Shown here in pieces: positions 37,726-46,554 of a stretch of 64,000 bases of DNA; the stretch's first letter is position 1; each line of letters begins with the position of its first letter. The stretch is from Actinomycetota bacterium (lineage in GTDB: Bacteria; Actinomycetota; Actinomycetes; Actinomycetales; Microbacteriaceae). The notes below the pieces were generated by a model. That model had not been told where the DNA came from, ran no database searches, and saw nothing but the letters and a program-made list of their open reading frames with translations. Position numbers and translations under genes: made by a program. Location: the NCBI GenBank assembly GCA_020160915.1, contig JAIUPK010000005.1, forward strand, positions 208,828 through 272,827, in the 5' to 3' direction.

Positions 37726-38772
37726 ATGACATCCAGCGCCCTGACGAAGGCCATCGACGAGTTTGGTGATCCCCGCGGGTATCTTGCCGTGGCGTCGATC
37801 GGCTTGCCCCCGCGAGCAGCCGTCGACGCTCTGTCCGCCGACCTGGCGGCGTGGGCCGCTGCGGACCGGGATCCACAGGGCTACGACGCCAGCATCGAGC
37901 GAGCGCGCGAGTCCTACGCGTCGATTGTCGGCGTACCCGCGTCGCGCGTTGCGCAAGGTTCGCAGACGTCGGTGCTCACCGCACTCATCGCGGCCGCCGT
38001 GCCAGCGGGTGCTGAGGTTCTGATTCCCGACGGCGACTTCTCGTCGATCGAGTTCCCGTTCCTGCAGCGCACGGACATCCGCGTGCGCAGCGTGCCTCTC
38101 GCCGCCCTCGCGGATTCGATCACCGGCGACACCTGGTTGGTGGTGTTCTCGCTCGTTCAGTCTGCCAACGGCATCGTTGCCGACGTCGATGCGATCATCG
38201 AGTCGGCGTCGCGCCACCACACGTACACATTCTGCGACGTCACGCAGGCGGCCGGCGTGCTCCCCGTGGATGCCTCGGTGTTCGACGTCACGGTCTGCCA
38301 CACGTACAAGTGGCTGTGCTCGCCGCGCGGCGTCGCGTTCCTGACGCTCAGCGAGCGATTCGACCCCCACGTGACCCCGCTGCAGGCGGGGTGGTACGCG
38401 GGCGATGACGTGTGGCGCAGCACCTACGGTCCGGACATGCATCTGGCCCACGATGTGCGTCGGTTCGACGTGTCTCCGGCCTGGCAGGCGTGGGTGGGCG
38501 CCGAGCACTCCCTCGCTCTGTTCGCCGGCCTCGACATCGCGGAGGTCTGGGATCAGGCCTCCGGGCTCGGCGACGCGCTGTGTGACGCTCTCGGAATCCC
38601 TCAGCAGCACCAGGCGATCGTGACCTGGCCCGACGAGTCCGGCACGGACTTGAAGAAGCTCGTCGCGTCGGGCGTGCGCGCATCGGGTCGGGCCGGACGT
38701 CTTCGCGCCTCGTTCCACCTGTGGAACGACATCTCGGATGTCGATGCGGTCGTGGCAGCGCTGCGCTCCTAG
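37726..38772 (+). CDS. Class V aminotransferase / kynureninase-like enzyme
   Basis: A 348-residue PLP enzyme of the class V fold. The Lys in CHTYKWLCSPRG (about residue 204) binds PLP; DVTQAAGVLPVD supplies the cofactor Asp. Related proteins include kynureninase, selenocysteine lyase and isopenicillin N epimerase; the reaction here is unknown. An ATG 17 codons upstream overlaps the LysR box, so the later ATG was chosen; it has TTGTTG (37690-37695), a 17-base spacer and GATGCT upstream. Likely LysR-controlled. Confidence 0.83.
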   Translation: MTSSALTKAIDEFGDPRGYLAVASIGLPPRAAVDALSADLAAWAAADRDPQGYDASIERARESYASIVGVPASRVAQGSQTSVLTALIAAAVPAGAEVLIPDGDFSSIEFPFLQRTDIRVRSVPLAALADSITGDTWLVVFSLVQSANGIVADVDAIIESASRHHTYTFCDVTQAAGVLPVDASVFDVTVCHTYKWLCSPRGVAFLTLSERFDPHVTPLQAGWYAGDDVWRSTYGPDMHLAHDVRRFDVSPAWQAWVGAEHSLALFAGLDIAEVWDQASGLGDALCDALGIPQQHQAIVTWPDESGTDLKKLVASGVRASGRAGRLRASFHLWNDISDVDAVVAALRS

Positions 38773-38876
38773 CCGCACTCCTAGCCGACGCCTAGTGGTC
38801 CTCGGCCCCGGCGAGCTTCGTTAGACTGGCGCAACCGCCGACCGGGCATCCAGCTCGGCTGTTTATTGGAGTTCTC

Positions 38877-40262
38877 GTGGCAACCCCCAGCAATCTCGAC
38901 GCCGTCATCAACCTCGCCAAGCGCCGGGGTTTCGTCTTCCAGTCCGGGGAGATCTACGGTGGTTCGCGCTCCGCGTGGGACTACGGTCCGCTCGGCACCG
39001 CGCTCAAGGAGAACATCAAGAAGCAGTGGTGGCAGACCGTCGTTCAGGGTCGTGACGACGTGGTCGGCATCGACTCCGCGGTGATCCTTCCGCGCAAGGT
39101 GTGGGAGGCGTCAGGGCACGTCGAGGTGTTCTCCGACCCGCTCGTCGAGTCGCTGCACACCCACAAGCGCTATCGCGCCGATCACCTGCTCGAGGCGTAC
39201 GAGGAGAAGCACGGGCATCCGCCGGTCAACGGCCTCGCCGACATCAAGGACCCCGACACCGGCCAGCCCGGTGCCTGGACGGAGCCGCAGAACTTCTCCG
39301 GCCTGCTGAAGACCTACCTCGGCCCCGTCGACAACGAGGAGGGACTGCACTACCTGCGGCCCGAGACCGCTCAGGGCATCTTCGTGAACTTCGCCAACGT
39401 GCTCGGTGCGAGCCGCATGAAGCCTCCGTTCGGCATCGGTCAGGTGGGCAAGAGCTTCCGCAATGAGATCACGCCCGGAAACTTCATCTTCCGCACTCGC
39501 GAGTTCGAGCAGATGGAGATGGAGTTCTTCGTCGAGCCCGGTACTGACGAAGAGTGGCACCAGTACTGGATCGACGAGTCGCTGCGCTGGTACACCGACC
39601 TCGGCATCAACCCCGAGAACCTGCGGCTCTATGAGCACCCCAAGGAGAAGCTCAGCCACTACTCGAAGCGCACCGTCGACATCGAGTATCGCTTCCGCTT
39701 CCAGGGCAGCGAGTGGGGCGAACTCATGGGCGTCGCCAACCGCACCGACTTCGACCTGAAGACGCACTCGGAGGCATCGGGCACCGACCTCTCCTACTTC
39801 GATCAGACCAAGGACGAGCGCTGGGTGCCGTATGTCATCGAGCCCGCGTTCGGGCTCACCCGCGCGCTCATGGCCTTCCTCATCGACGCCTACGCCGAAG
39901 ACGAGGCGCCCAACGCCAAGGGCGGGGTCGACAAGCGCACGGTGCTGCGGCTCGATCGCCGACTCGCGCCGGTCAAGGTCGCCGTTCTTCCGTTGTCCCG
40001 CAACGAGCAGCTCTCTCCGCTGGCCAAGCAGGTTGCTGCCGACCTGCGCAAGCTGTGGAACGTCGACTTCGATGACGCGGGAGCAATCGGTCGTCGCTAC
40101 CGTCGTCAGGACGAGATCGGCACGCCGTTCTGCGTGACGGTCGACTTCGATTCCCTCGACGACAACGCCGTGACCGTGCGCGAGCGCGACAGCATGGAGC
40201 AGGAGCGCATCCCGCTCGAGCGTCTGCGCGGTTACCTGGCCGAGCAGCTGATCGGCGCCTAA
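38877..40262 (+). CDS. glyS: Glycyl-tRNA synthetase (dimeric type)
   Basis: A 461-residue class II synthetase of the single-chain alpha2 type. Present: [24 protein letters not shown], motif 2 ([25 protein letters not shown]), motif 3 near [14 protein letters not shown], and an anticodon-binding domain (about 365-461). GTG start. TAGACT (38822-38827) gives a leader of about 45 bases with TTGGAG as ribosome-binding site, so unlike many neighbours this gene is not leaderless. Confidence 0.97.
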   Translation: MATPSNLDAVINLAKRRGFVFQSGEIYGGSRSAWDYGPLGTALKENIKKQWWQTVVQGRDDVVGIDSAVILPRKVWEASGHVEVFSDPLVESLHTHKRYRADHLLEAYEEKHGHPPVNGLADIKDPDTGQPGAWTEPQNFSGLLKTYLGPVDNEEGLHYLRPETAQGIFVNFANVLGASRMKPPFGIGQVGKSFRNEITPGNFIFRTREFEQMEMEFFVEPGTDEEWHQYWIDESLRWYTDLGINPENLRLYEHPKEKLSHYSKRTVDIEYRFRFQGSEWGELMGVANRTDFDLKTHSEASGTDLSYFDQTKDERWVPYVIEPAFGLTRALMAFLIDAYAEDEAPNAKGGVDKRTVLRLDRRLAPVKVAVLPLSRNEQLSPLAKQVAADLRKLWNVDFDDAGAIGRRYRRQDEIGTPFCVTVDFDSLDDNAVTVRERDSMEQERIPLERLRGYLAEQLIGA

Positions 40263-40337
40263 ACGCGATTGTCCACAGGGATGCCGCGGCGCGGGTATTC
40301 CACAGGCTAGGAGATCGCGGCCCGTGCCGCAGGGCTC

Positions 40338-41384
40338 ATGTCAGACCCTTCTGGCATGACCTTCCGAACCCGACTCGTCGCCACCTTGTTCGCCTGCCTC
40401 GCCGGCTCCGCCCTCGTCGCGGCACCCGGCATCCTCGCGGCGCCCGCCTCCGGGGCCACCACCGGCGCCGGTATCGCCAACATCACCCCCTACGGCGGCT
40501 ATCTCGGCAACTACATCGCGCCCGACGGCACTCGCGTGTACTGCATCGACCCGGTCCTCGACTGGCCGAGTGGAATCACCGGTGATGGCGTGCTCACGTC
40601 GAGTCTGACGACGAGTTGGGGTGAGACGCTCGACGCCGATGTGCTACGCAAGTTCGATACCGTGCTGGGCCGGTACGGCCAGACAGACGACCCGGTGCTC
40701 GCCGCCGCGGTGAGTGCCTACCTCTACGGTTTCACGAGCGGGTACGCGCGCACCTACGGCGGTGGCGTTGACGCTGCGCTGCACTTCATCAATGGCGAAC
40801 CCGAGGTGGAGGCGACATTCCTCGGGATCTGGGAGGAGGTCGAGGCGTCGAGCGCGCCGGTGCCGCCGTCTGCCGAGGTGACCATCGAGATGAGCGATGC
40901 CGATGCGGGCGTCGTGCGCATCTCGGCGGTTCCCGCGGACGCCGCGGGGCAGTTGATTCTCGAGGGCGCGGTCGTAGCCGACTCGGGGGAGTCGACAGTT
41001 GCCGTCAGCGGCACCGATTCGGTGGCGATCGTGAGCACCCCCGAGGATGCCGCGGTCGACTACTCGATCGCCGCGACCGCGACGTTCGTGACCGCGGCGG
41101 GCCCTCAGCCGCAGGTGACTCTGTACGAGACGGGCTCCCAGCAGCGAACCATCCGGGATTCGGGTGCCGCGCCGGTGGAGTTCGCGTCGTCGGCCCGTGT
41201 GGAGGTTACCCGCCCGGTGCCCACGGCCGAGACACCAGCGCCGACGCTCGCGGAGACCGGTCTCGCGCCCTCCGGAGTGCTCGGTGCCGGAGTCGCGCTC
41301 GTGACCGCCGGACTGATCGTTCCGTTCGCACGCCGATCCCGGGAATACGGATCGCGAGCGCGCGTTATCCCTGAACGTGACTGA
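40338..41384 (+). CDS. LAETG-anchored surface protein with thioester-like domain
   Basis: A 348-residue secreted protein: signal peptide (about 7-40), an N-terminal domain with RVYCIDPVLDWPSG (Cys at about 69) and LAAAVSAYLYGF, an Ala/Val-rich middle and a C-terminal sorting signal LAETG (304-308), hydrophobic helix and basic tail. The first domain resembles TQXA thioester adhesin domains, but Ser replaces the Gln expected in AAVQ, so an internal thioester may not form. Class E sortases recognise LAxTG; none is in the window. An ATG at 40356 is an alternative start. Confidence 0.75.
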   Translation: MSDPSGMTFRTRLVATLFACLAGSALVAAPGILAAPASGATTGAGIANITPYGGYLGNYIAPDGTRVYCIDPVLDWPSGITGDGVLTSSLTTSWGETLDADVLRKFDTVLGRYGQTDDPVLAAAVSAYLYGFTSGYARTYGGGVDAALHFINGEPEVEATFLGIWEEVEASSAPVPPSAEVTIEMSDADAGVVRISAVPADAAGQLILEGAVVADSGESTVAVSGTDSVAIVSTPEDAAVDYSIAATATFVTAAGPQPQVTLYETGSQQRTIRDSGAAPVEFASSARVEVTRPVPTAETPAPTLAETGLAPSGVLGAGVALVTAGLIVPFARRSREYGSRARVIPERD

Positions 41385-42030
41385 ACCCATCAAGGTAGAC
41401 ATCTGGTCCGACGTGCAGTGCCCCTGGTGCTACATCGGCAAGCGCAAGTTCGAGTCCGGCGCCGCCCAATTCGGTGGCGACGTGGAGGTCGAGTACCACT
41501 CGTTCGAGTTGGCTCCCGACACTCCTGTCGACTTCGACGGCACCCCGGTCGACTACTTGGCTCAGCGCAAGGGTCTGCCGACCGCCCAGGTCGAGCAGAT
41601 GATCGAGCGGGTGGTGGGCATCGCCGAGTCGGTCGGTCTCGACTACGACTACGACCACATCCACCAGACCAACACCGTGATCTCACACGAGCTCCTGCAT
41701 TTCGCCAAGAGCAAGGGTCGCCAGCTGGAGATGAAGGAGCGCCTTCTCAAGGCCTACTTCATCAACGGCGAGCACGTCGGCCGCATCCCGGATCTGGTCG
41801 AGATCGCCGTCGAACTCGGCTTCGACCGCGACGAAGTCACCGAGGCGCTCGAATCGCACCGCTTCCTGCCCGACGTGAAGGCCGACGTCGCCCTCGCCCG
41901 CGAATACGGCATCAACGGGGTTCCGTTCTTCGTGATCGACGGCAAGTACGGGGTGTCCGGTGCTCAGGATGCCGCAACCTTCGCTAACGTGCTCTCACAG
42001 GTCCAAGCCGAAAGAGAAACCACCCCGTGA
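41377..42030 (+). CDS. DsbA family oxidoreductase (FrnE-like)
   Basis: A 217-residue thioredoxin-fold protein. The active-site pair is CPWC in DIWSDVQCPWCYIGKRKFE (about 8-26); a helical insertion follows and NGVPFFVIDGKYGVSGAQ near the end contains the cis-Pro. No signal peptide, so it is cytoplasmic, as for FrnE-type proteins linked to oxidative stress and metal resistance. GTG start overlapping the surface-protein stop by 8 bases; its own stop overlaps the GTG of a 55-residue gene. Confidence 0.92.
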   Translation: MTEPIKVDIWSDVQCPWCYIGKRKFESGAAQFGGDVEVEYHSFELAPDTPVDFDGTPVDYLAQRKGLPTAQVEQMIERVVGIAESVGLDYDYDHIHQTNTVISHELLHFAKSKGRQLEMKERLLKAYFINGEHVGRIPDLVEIAVELGFDRDEVTEALESHRFLPDVKADVALAREYGINGVPFFVIDGKYGVSGAQDAATFANVLSQVQAERETTP

Positions 42031-42194
42031 CGGATGCCATGACTGCCCCTCTTCCCGTCATAGTGACTCCGGGACTGACGCTCACCCCGCTGGGCGACCC
42101 GACGGCTGCCGCGTGCGAGGGTGACTTCTGTGCCATCCCTGACCACCACACACAGGCGATCATCAACCGCAAGCTGGACGAGGACGCGGTCTAG
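42027..42194 (+). CDS. 55-residue Cys-pair protein coupled to the DsbA-like gene
   Basis: A short frame whose GTG overlaps the DsbA-family stop by 4 bases (GTGA), the hallmark of coupled translation. The 55-residue product has two cysteines in AACEGDFCAIPDHH (positions 30 and 35), followed by a charged C-terminus, and no signal or membrane segment. I know no family for it. The Cys pair and coupling suggest a substrate, partner or metal/redox switch of the FrnE-like enzyme; that is inference. It overlaps the convergent DUF2510 gene by 4 bases. Confidence 0.6.
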   Translation: MTDAMTAPLPVIVTPGLTLTPLGDPTAAACEGDFCAIPDHHTQAIINRKLDEDAV

Positions 42195-43093
42195 CTCGAG
42201 AGAGTGTTCGCGGCCGTATCGACGGGTGCGAAGGTCACATTGAGTCGCTGGTCGACCGTGATGAGCAAGTTGATCGCGCGTCCGTCGGAGTCGTCGGCGG
42301 AGCAGGTGAAGCTGCTGTTGGCAGTGAGTATGGGCGCGGCTGGCGGGCACTCCACGTTCCAGGTCGTTGCTGTCTCGTGAGCAAGTGCCGAAGCGAGCTG
42401 AGTTTCGAGTGCGTCCACGGCGATGGACGCACTGCGTGCATTGATGAGCGGCAGAAGGGCGAAGTAGGCCACCAGGCCGCTGGCGACGAGCACCAGAACG
42501 AACACGTTGCTGGGTGCGTTGGAGATCACGCCCTGGCGTTTGAGGCTGACGCGGCGAACGATCAAGTACACGAGGGGGCTCGGTAGTAGCGCCCACCAGA
42601 TGAACCACCACGGCGACGACGGGGTAAGACCGAGGCCGCGGATGCCGATCCGGTCCCAGATCACGAGCCCGATGAAGCCGAGCGCGAGGCCGAGGTTCAG
42701 CGCCCACAGGATGGGAATCAACGCCGTCGTGGGAGCCGCGAGAACAATCGCCTGGGCGACGACGGAGAGCATCGGTGACACGGCGAGCAGCCAGATGGGC
42801 AGAGTGTTCGCCGAACGGGTCGGCGCAATGCGGGTCGGCGCGGCGACGACGTGGGCGAACGGAACGTATGTCGAGTCCATGGGAACGTACGACGCTGTGG
42901 TCGTCAGTGCTGGCGTGGCCGGCGCGGGAATCAGGGCCGGCGCGGGGGCCGGCGCCGGGAAAGGCTTGACATGCTCTGTCCAAGCCAAGCCGCCCCACCA
43001 GCGCAGTTGGCCTTCACCGGTGGGATCGGGATACCAGTCGGCAGGCGGATAGGCCGCTGGTGCCGAGCTGTACGCAGTCGACGGGTCTGACAC
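42191..43093 (-). CDS. DUF2510 membrane protein with DUF4333-like C-terminus
   Basis: A 300-residue protein: N-terminal DUF2510 (ADWYPDPTGEGQLRWWGGLAWTEHV, about 17-42), an Ala/Pro-rich linker, about five membrane helices (about 95-225) and an external C-terminal domain with two Cys (NVECPPA and FTCSADD), resembling DUF4333. Function unknown. The GTG at 43093 was chosen over a TTG two codons upstream because GGGGGAGG lies 6 bases before it. Confidence 0.78.
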   Translation of the reverse strand: MSDPSTAYSSAPAAYPPADWYPDPTGEGQLRWWGGLAWTEHVKPFPAPAPAPALIPAPATPALTTTASYVPMDSTYVPFAHVVAAPTRIAPTRSANTLPIWLLAVSPMLSVVAQAIVLAAPTTALIPILWALNLGLALGFIGLVIWDRIGIRGLGLTPSSPWWFIWWALLPSPLVYLIVRRVSLKRQGVISNAPSNVFVLVLVASGLVAYFALLPLINARSASIAVDALETQLASALAHETATTWNVECPPAAPILTANSSFTCSADDSDGRAINLLITVDQRLNVTFAPVDTAANTLSS

Positions 43094-43173
43094 GAGCAAC
43101 CTCCCCCGCGCAGCAGTCTAGACAGCCTGTGAGGATAGCTCGATCCCCCGTTCGGGCGACGGAAGGGTCGCTC

Positions 43174-43608
43174 TCAGCGACCCGTCGACAGGTCGATGAG
43201 CTCCTGAGCCGTGGAGTCGGCGTCCGCCCGGGCGGCAACCCTGCGCGGGATGCGCGTCATCGGGTCCACCTCCGGCCGATCGCCGAGCGCCGCATCCGCA
43301 TCCCGTCGCGGGCGCAGTCGCTCACTGACGAGACCGCCGAGCACGGCACCCACGGCGAAGCCGACCGGCAGCAGGAACAGGTTCACGACGGGCGGGGCAC
43401 CGAGCAGCGTCGTCGCGGCGTACAGCACCGCCGTGCCGATGACCGCTCCGACACCGATCGCCCAGGGCCAACGGTTCACCCGCGAGTTCGCGTCATCCCA
43501 TGCCCGCTGCGCGGTGATCTGGGCCGCCAACTCCTCGGCGGGCAGTGTGCTCACCCACAGCTTGCGGTCGAATCGCACGACATTGGGGTGGCTCTCATCG
43601 ATGGGCAT
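43174..43608 (-). CDS. Hypothetical two-helix membrane protein
   Basis: A 144-residue protein with a polar N-terminus (1-45), two membrane helices (about 48-68 and 72-93) and a charged tail with SERLRPRRDADAALG. No family recognised. It starts 8 bases after the ybaK stop on the same strand, so the two are probably co-transcribed. Confidence 0.7.
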   Translation of the reverse strand: MPIDESHPNVVRFDRKLWVSTLPAEELAAQITAQRAWDDANSRVNRWPWAIGVGAVIGTAVLYAATTLLGAPPVVNLFLLPVGFAVGAVLGGLVSERLRPRRDADAALGDRPEVDPMTRIPRRVAARADADSTAQELIDLSTGR

Positions 43609-43616
43609 GTGTGGTC

Positions 43617-44084
43617 CTAGTCGCTGATGTCCGCGACGGTGGCGCTGAATCCGCGCACGAGGTCATCGGCGAGCACCCAGGCACTGTAGCCGTGCTCACC
43701 CGCGCCCATCGCGATGCGGGCGCCGCGCATCCGTTCGTCGGCGTAGACGGGCCACGCGGTCGTGCTGCCGAACGGGGTGATCGTGCCGCGCTCGTAACCG
43801 GTCGCCTCGAGGGCGAGCGCGGCATCGGGCAACTGCAGCTTGTTGACTCCCACAACGGCGCGCAGTTTCGCCCAGGAGATCTGCCGGTCGCCGGGCACGA
43901 GCGCGAACAGGAAGGTTCCGTCGTGCCGTTTCACCACGAGCGACTTCACGATCACGCTGGGGTCGACGCCCAGAATCGCGGCCGCCTCCTCGAGCGAGTT
44001 CGCCTTCGGGCGTTCGATGATCTCGATCGGGATGCCACGGCTCGCGGCATCCGCGGCCACCCGTTCGCGGCCTGCGGCGGGCAT
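43617..44084 (-). CDS. ybaK: YbaK/EbsC-type aminoacyl-tRNA deacylase
   Basis: A 155-residue editing-domain protein. KSLVVKRHDGTFLFALVPGDRQISWAKL (split across about 45-75) includes the Lys expected in YbaK, and GATGYERGTITPFG-like sequence (ATGYERGTITPFG, about 100) is the family's second motif. Such proteins hydrolyse mischarged tRNAs, often Cys-tRNA-Pro. GACAAT lies 6 bases before the ATG. Divergent from dus. Confidence 0.88.
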   Translation of the reverse strand: MPAAGRERVAADAASRGIPIEIIERPKANSLEEAAAILGVDPSVIVKSLVVKRHDGTFLFALVPGDRQISWAKLRAVVGVNKLQLPDAALALEATGYERGTITPFGSTTAWPVYADERMRGARIAMGAGEHGYSAWVLADDLVRGFSATVADISD

Positions 44085-44099
44085 CCCGTCATTGTCTGG

Positions 44100-44123
44100 G
44101 AGAATTGTCACGTGACCATTCTC
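44100..44123. promoter_or_regulatory. 24-base palindrome over the dus start codon
   Basis: Arms GAGAAT...ATTCTC surround TCACGTGA; 11 of 12 base pairs are complementary (only 44106/44117 differ). The centre falls at 44111/44112, the first base of the dus GTG. It sits 16 bases from the divergent ybaK ATG. This looks like an operator able to affect both genes; chance cannot be excluded. Confidence 0.5.
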
Positions 44124-45278
44124 GCGGACGCTCAGACGAGCGCAGCACCCACGCTGCACATCGGGCCCATTGCGCTCGATGTTCCGGTCGTGCTCGCGCC
44201 CATGGCGGGCATCACGAACACCGCGTTCCGCCGCTTGTGTCGCGAGTACGGTGCCGGCCTGTACGTCTCCGAGATGATCACCAGTCGTGCCCTGGTCGAG
44301 CGCACCCCGGAGAGCATGCGGCTGATCCGTCACCACGAGTCCGAGACCACCCGCAGCATCCAGCTCTACGGCGTCGACCCGAAAACCGTCTCCGAAGCAG
44401 TCACGATGCTCGTCGCCGAAGACCGCGCAGACCACATCGACCTGAACTTCGGATGCCCGGTGCCCAAGGTGACGCGCAAGGGCGGGGGAGCGGCACTGCC
44501 GTGGAAGCGGGACCTGTTCCGCGAGATCGTCGAGCGCGCCGTGAAGGCGGCGGGGGACATCCCGCTGACCGTCAAGATGCGCAAGGGCATCGACAGCGAC
44601 CACCTCACCTACCTCGAGGCGGCCCGCGCTGCGTCCGGCGCCGGGGTGGCGAGTATCGCCCTGCACGCCCGCACCGCCGCCGAGTTCTACTCGGGCACTG
44701 CCGACTGGTCGGCCATCGAGAAGCTGAAGAACACGATCACCGACACCCCGATCCTCGGCAACGGCGACATCTGGAGTGCGGATGACGCCCTGCGCATGGT
44801 CGACGAGACCGGCTGCGACGGCGTGGTGGTGGGCCGCGGGTGCCTGGGCCGCCCGTGGCTGTTCGGGGACCTGGCGGCGGCCTTCAGGGGGGAGACCCGC
44901 AAGGCCGAGCCGACCCTCGGCGAGGTCGCGGCAGCGTTCAAGCGCCACGCTGAGCTGCTGGTCGAGTTCTTCGACGAGGAGGACAGGGCGTGCCGCGACA
45001 TCCGCAAGCATGTCGCCTGGTACTTCAAGGGGTACGCGGTCGGCGGCGAGCTGCGTGCGGCACTGGCCACGGTCAAGGATCTCGCCCAGCTCGACGAGCT
45101 GCTCGCCCAGCTCGACCATTCCCAGCCCTACCCCGGCGCGGACGCCGAGGGCCAGCGCGGTCGCGCGGGAACCCCGAAGAGCCCGAGCCTGCCGCAGGGC
45201 TGGCTCGACAGTCGCGAGCTTCAGGAGACCCACCGCGCCGAGCTCACCGAAGCCGAGTTGAGCACCAGTGGCGGATAG
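44112..45278 (+). CDS. dusB: tRNA-dihydrouridine synthase (DusB-like)
   Basis: A 388-residue flavoenzyme that reduces uridines in the tRNA D-loop. The N-terminal TIM barrel has LAPMAGITNTAFRRL (about 28-42), LNFGCPVPKVTRKGGGAAL with active-site Cys at about 115, and FMN-phosphate sites VVGRGCLGRPWLF; the C-terminal helical domain follows, with a charged tail longer than in E. coli DusB. GGGAGA (44098-44103) supports the GTG start. It overlaps dgt by 11 bases. Confidence 0.92.
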   Translation: MTILADAQTSAAPTLHIGPIALDVPVVLAPMAGITNTAFRRLCREYGAGLYVSEMITSRALVERTPESMRLIRHHESETTRSIQLYGVDPKTVSEAVTMLVAEDRADHIDLNFGCPVPKVTRKGGGAALPWKRDLFREIVERAVKAAGDIPLTVKMRKGIDSDHLTYLEAARAASGAGVASIALHARTAAEFYSGTADWSAIEKLKNTITDTPILGNGDIWSADDALRMVDETGCDGVVVGRGCLGRPWLFGDLAAAFRGETRKAEPTLGEVAAAFKRHAELLVEFFDEEDRACRDIRKHVAWYFKGYAVGGELRAALATVKDLAQLDELLAQLDHSQPYPGADAEGQRGRAGTPKSPSLPQGWLDSRELQETHRAELTEAELSTSGG

Positions 45279-46512
45279 CTCGGAATACTCGGCAGCGGAC
45301 CGGGAGCGCTGGCTGCCGGAGGAGCACTCGAGTCGCCGCAGCGACTTCGCCCGCGATCGCGGCCGCGTGCTGCACTCCAGCGCGCTTCGCCGGTTGGCGG
45401 CCAAGACGCAAGTGCTGAGCCCGACGGCCGGCCTCGACTTCGCGCGCAACCGCCTCACCCACTCGCTGGAGGTCGCGCAGGTCGGCCGCGAGCTCGCCGA
45501 CAGTCTCGGGCTCGACCCCGATGTCGTCGACACCGCGTGCCTCGCCCATGACCTCGGCCACCCGCCGTTCGGCCACAATGGCGAGCGCGCGCTCAACGAC
45601 TGGTCCGCCGACATCGGCGGTTTCGAGGGAAATGCGCAGACCCTGCGCGTGCTCACCCGCATCGAGCCGAAGGTCTTCGGCGACGACGACCGCAGCTACG
45701 GGCTCAACCTCACCCGGGCCAGCCTCGACGCCAGTTGCAAGTATCCGTGGCCCGCGGCCCAGGGCGTGCCCGACCCGAGTGGGCGCAGCAAGTACGGCTT
45801 CTACGACGACGACACCGAGGTCTTCCAGTGGTTGCGTGCCGGGGCACCGGATCGCCGTCGGTGCATCGAGGCACAGGTCATGGACCTCTCCGACGACATC
45901 GGCTACTCGGTGCACGACTTCGAGGACGCGATAGTCAACGGGTACGTGGACGTCACCGCCCTCGGTGCCCGCGTCGACCACGACGACCTCGTCAACTCGA
46001 TGTTCGAGTGGATCGGCGGGGAGGTCACCCACGACGAGCTGATCGCGGCCTTCGACCGGCTCGACAGTCTCGACTTCTGGATCGAGCGCTGGGATGGCTC
46101 GCGTCAGGCACACGGTCGCCTCAAGAACCTCACCAGCCAGCTGATCGGACGGTTCGCCGGCGCTGCCACCCAGGCGACCCGGGCGGCCCACTCGGGGGTG
46201 CTGTCCCGGTTCGGCGCCGACGTTGTGGTGCCTCGCGAGATCCAGGCGGAGATCGCAGTGCTGAAGGGCATCGTTGCGGCGTTCGTGATGTCGACCAACG
46301 CTCGACGGCCGATCTACGCGCAGCAGCGCGACATCCTGTCCGAGCTCGCCGATGTGCTGCTGTGGACCGGCCCCGCCCACCTTGATGCCGGATTCCGGGC
46401 CGACTGGGATGCCGCGGCGACCGATGAGCAACGCAAGCGCGCCGTCGTCGACCAGGTGGCATCCCTCACCGACCAGTCGGCGATGGCGTGGCATGAACGC
46501 CTGGTCGGTTGA
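45268..46512 (+). CDS. dgt: Deoxyguanosinetriphosphate triphosphohydrolase-like protein
   Basis: A 414-residue HD-domain enzyme: RTHSLEV-type entry (NRLTHSLEVAQVGRELA), the HD motif in LAHDLGHPPFGHNGE, MDLSDDIGYSVHD and the C-terminal dNTPase region. It cleaves dNTPs to deoxynucleosides and triphosphate. GTG start inside the dus gene (11-base overlap) means coupled translation. The dus-dgt-dnaG order is conserved in actinobacteria. A repeat overlaps the end of the gene. Confidence 0.93.
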   Translation: MADSSEYSAADRERWLPEEHSSRRSDFARDRGRVLHSSALRRLAAKTQVLSPTAGLDFARNRLTHSLEVAQVGRELADSLGLDPDVVDTACLAHDLGHPPFGHNGERALNDWSADIGGFEGNAQTLRVLTRIEPKVFGDDDRSYGLNLTRASLDASCKYPWPAAQGVPDPSGRSKYGFYDDDTEVFQWLRAGAPDRRRCIEAQVMDLSDDIGYSVHDFEDAIVNGYVDVTALGARVDHDDLVNSMFEWIGGEVTHDELIAAFDRLDSLDFWIERWDGSRQAHGRLKNLTSQLIGRFAGAATQATRAAHSGVLSRFGADVVVPREIQAEIAVLKGIVAAFVMSTNARRPIYAQQRDILSELADVLLWTGPAHLDAGFRADWDAAATDEQRKRAVVDQVASLTDQSAMAWHERLVG

Positions 46513-46542
46513 GTAGCCGGAACGGCGTATCGAAACCCGACC
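46503..46542. repeat. Intergenic repeat of the TTGAGTAG...TATCGAAACC type
   Basis: GGTCGG at 46503-46508 and CCGACC at 46537-46542 bracket TTGAGTAG (46509-46516), a short dyad CCGGAACGG, and TATCGAAACC (46529-46538). From memory this composite recurs between genes in Microbacteriaceae genomes. It overlaps the dgt stop and abuts the dnaG -10. Only this copy is in the window. Confidence 0.5.
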
Positions 46543-46554
46543 TACAATCAACAC

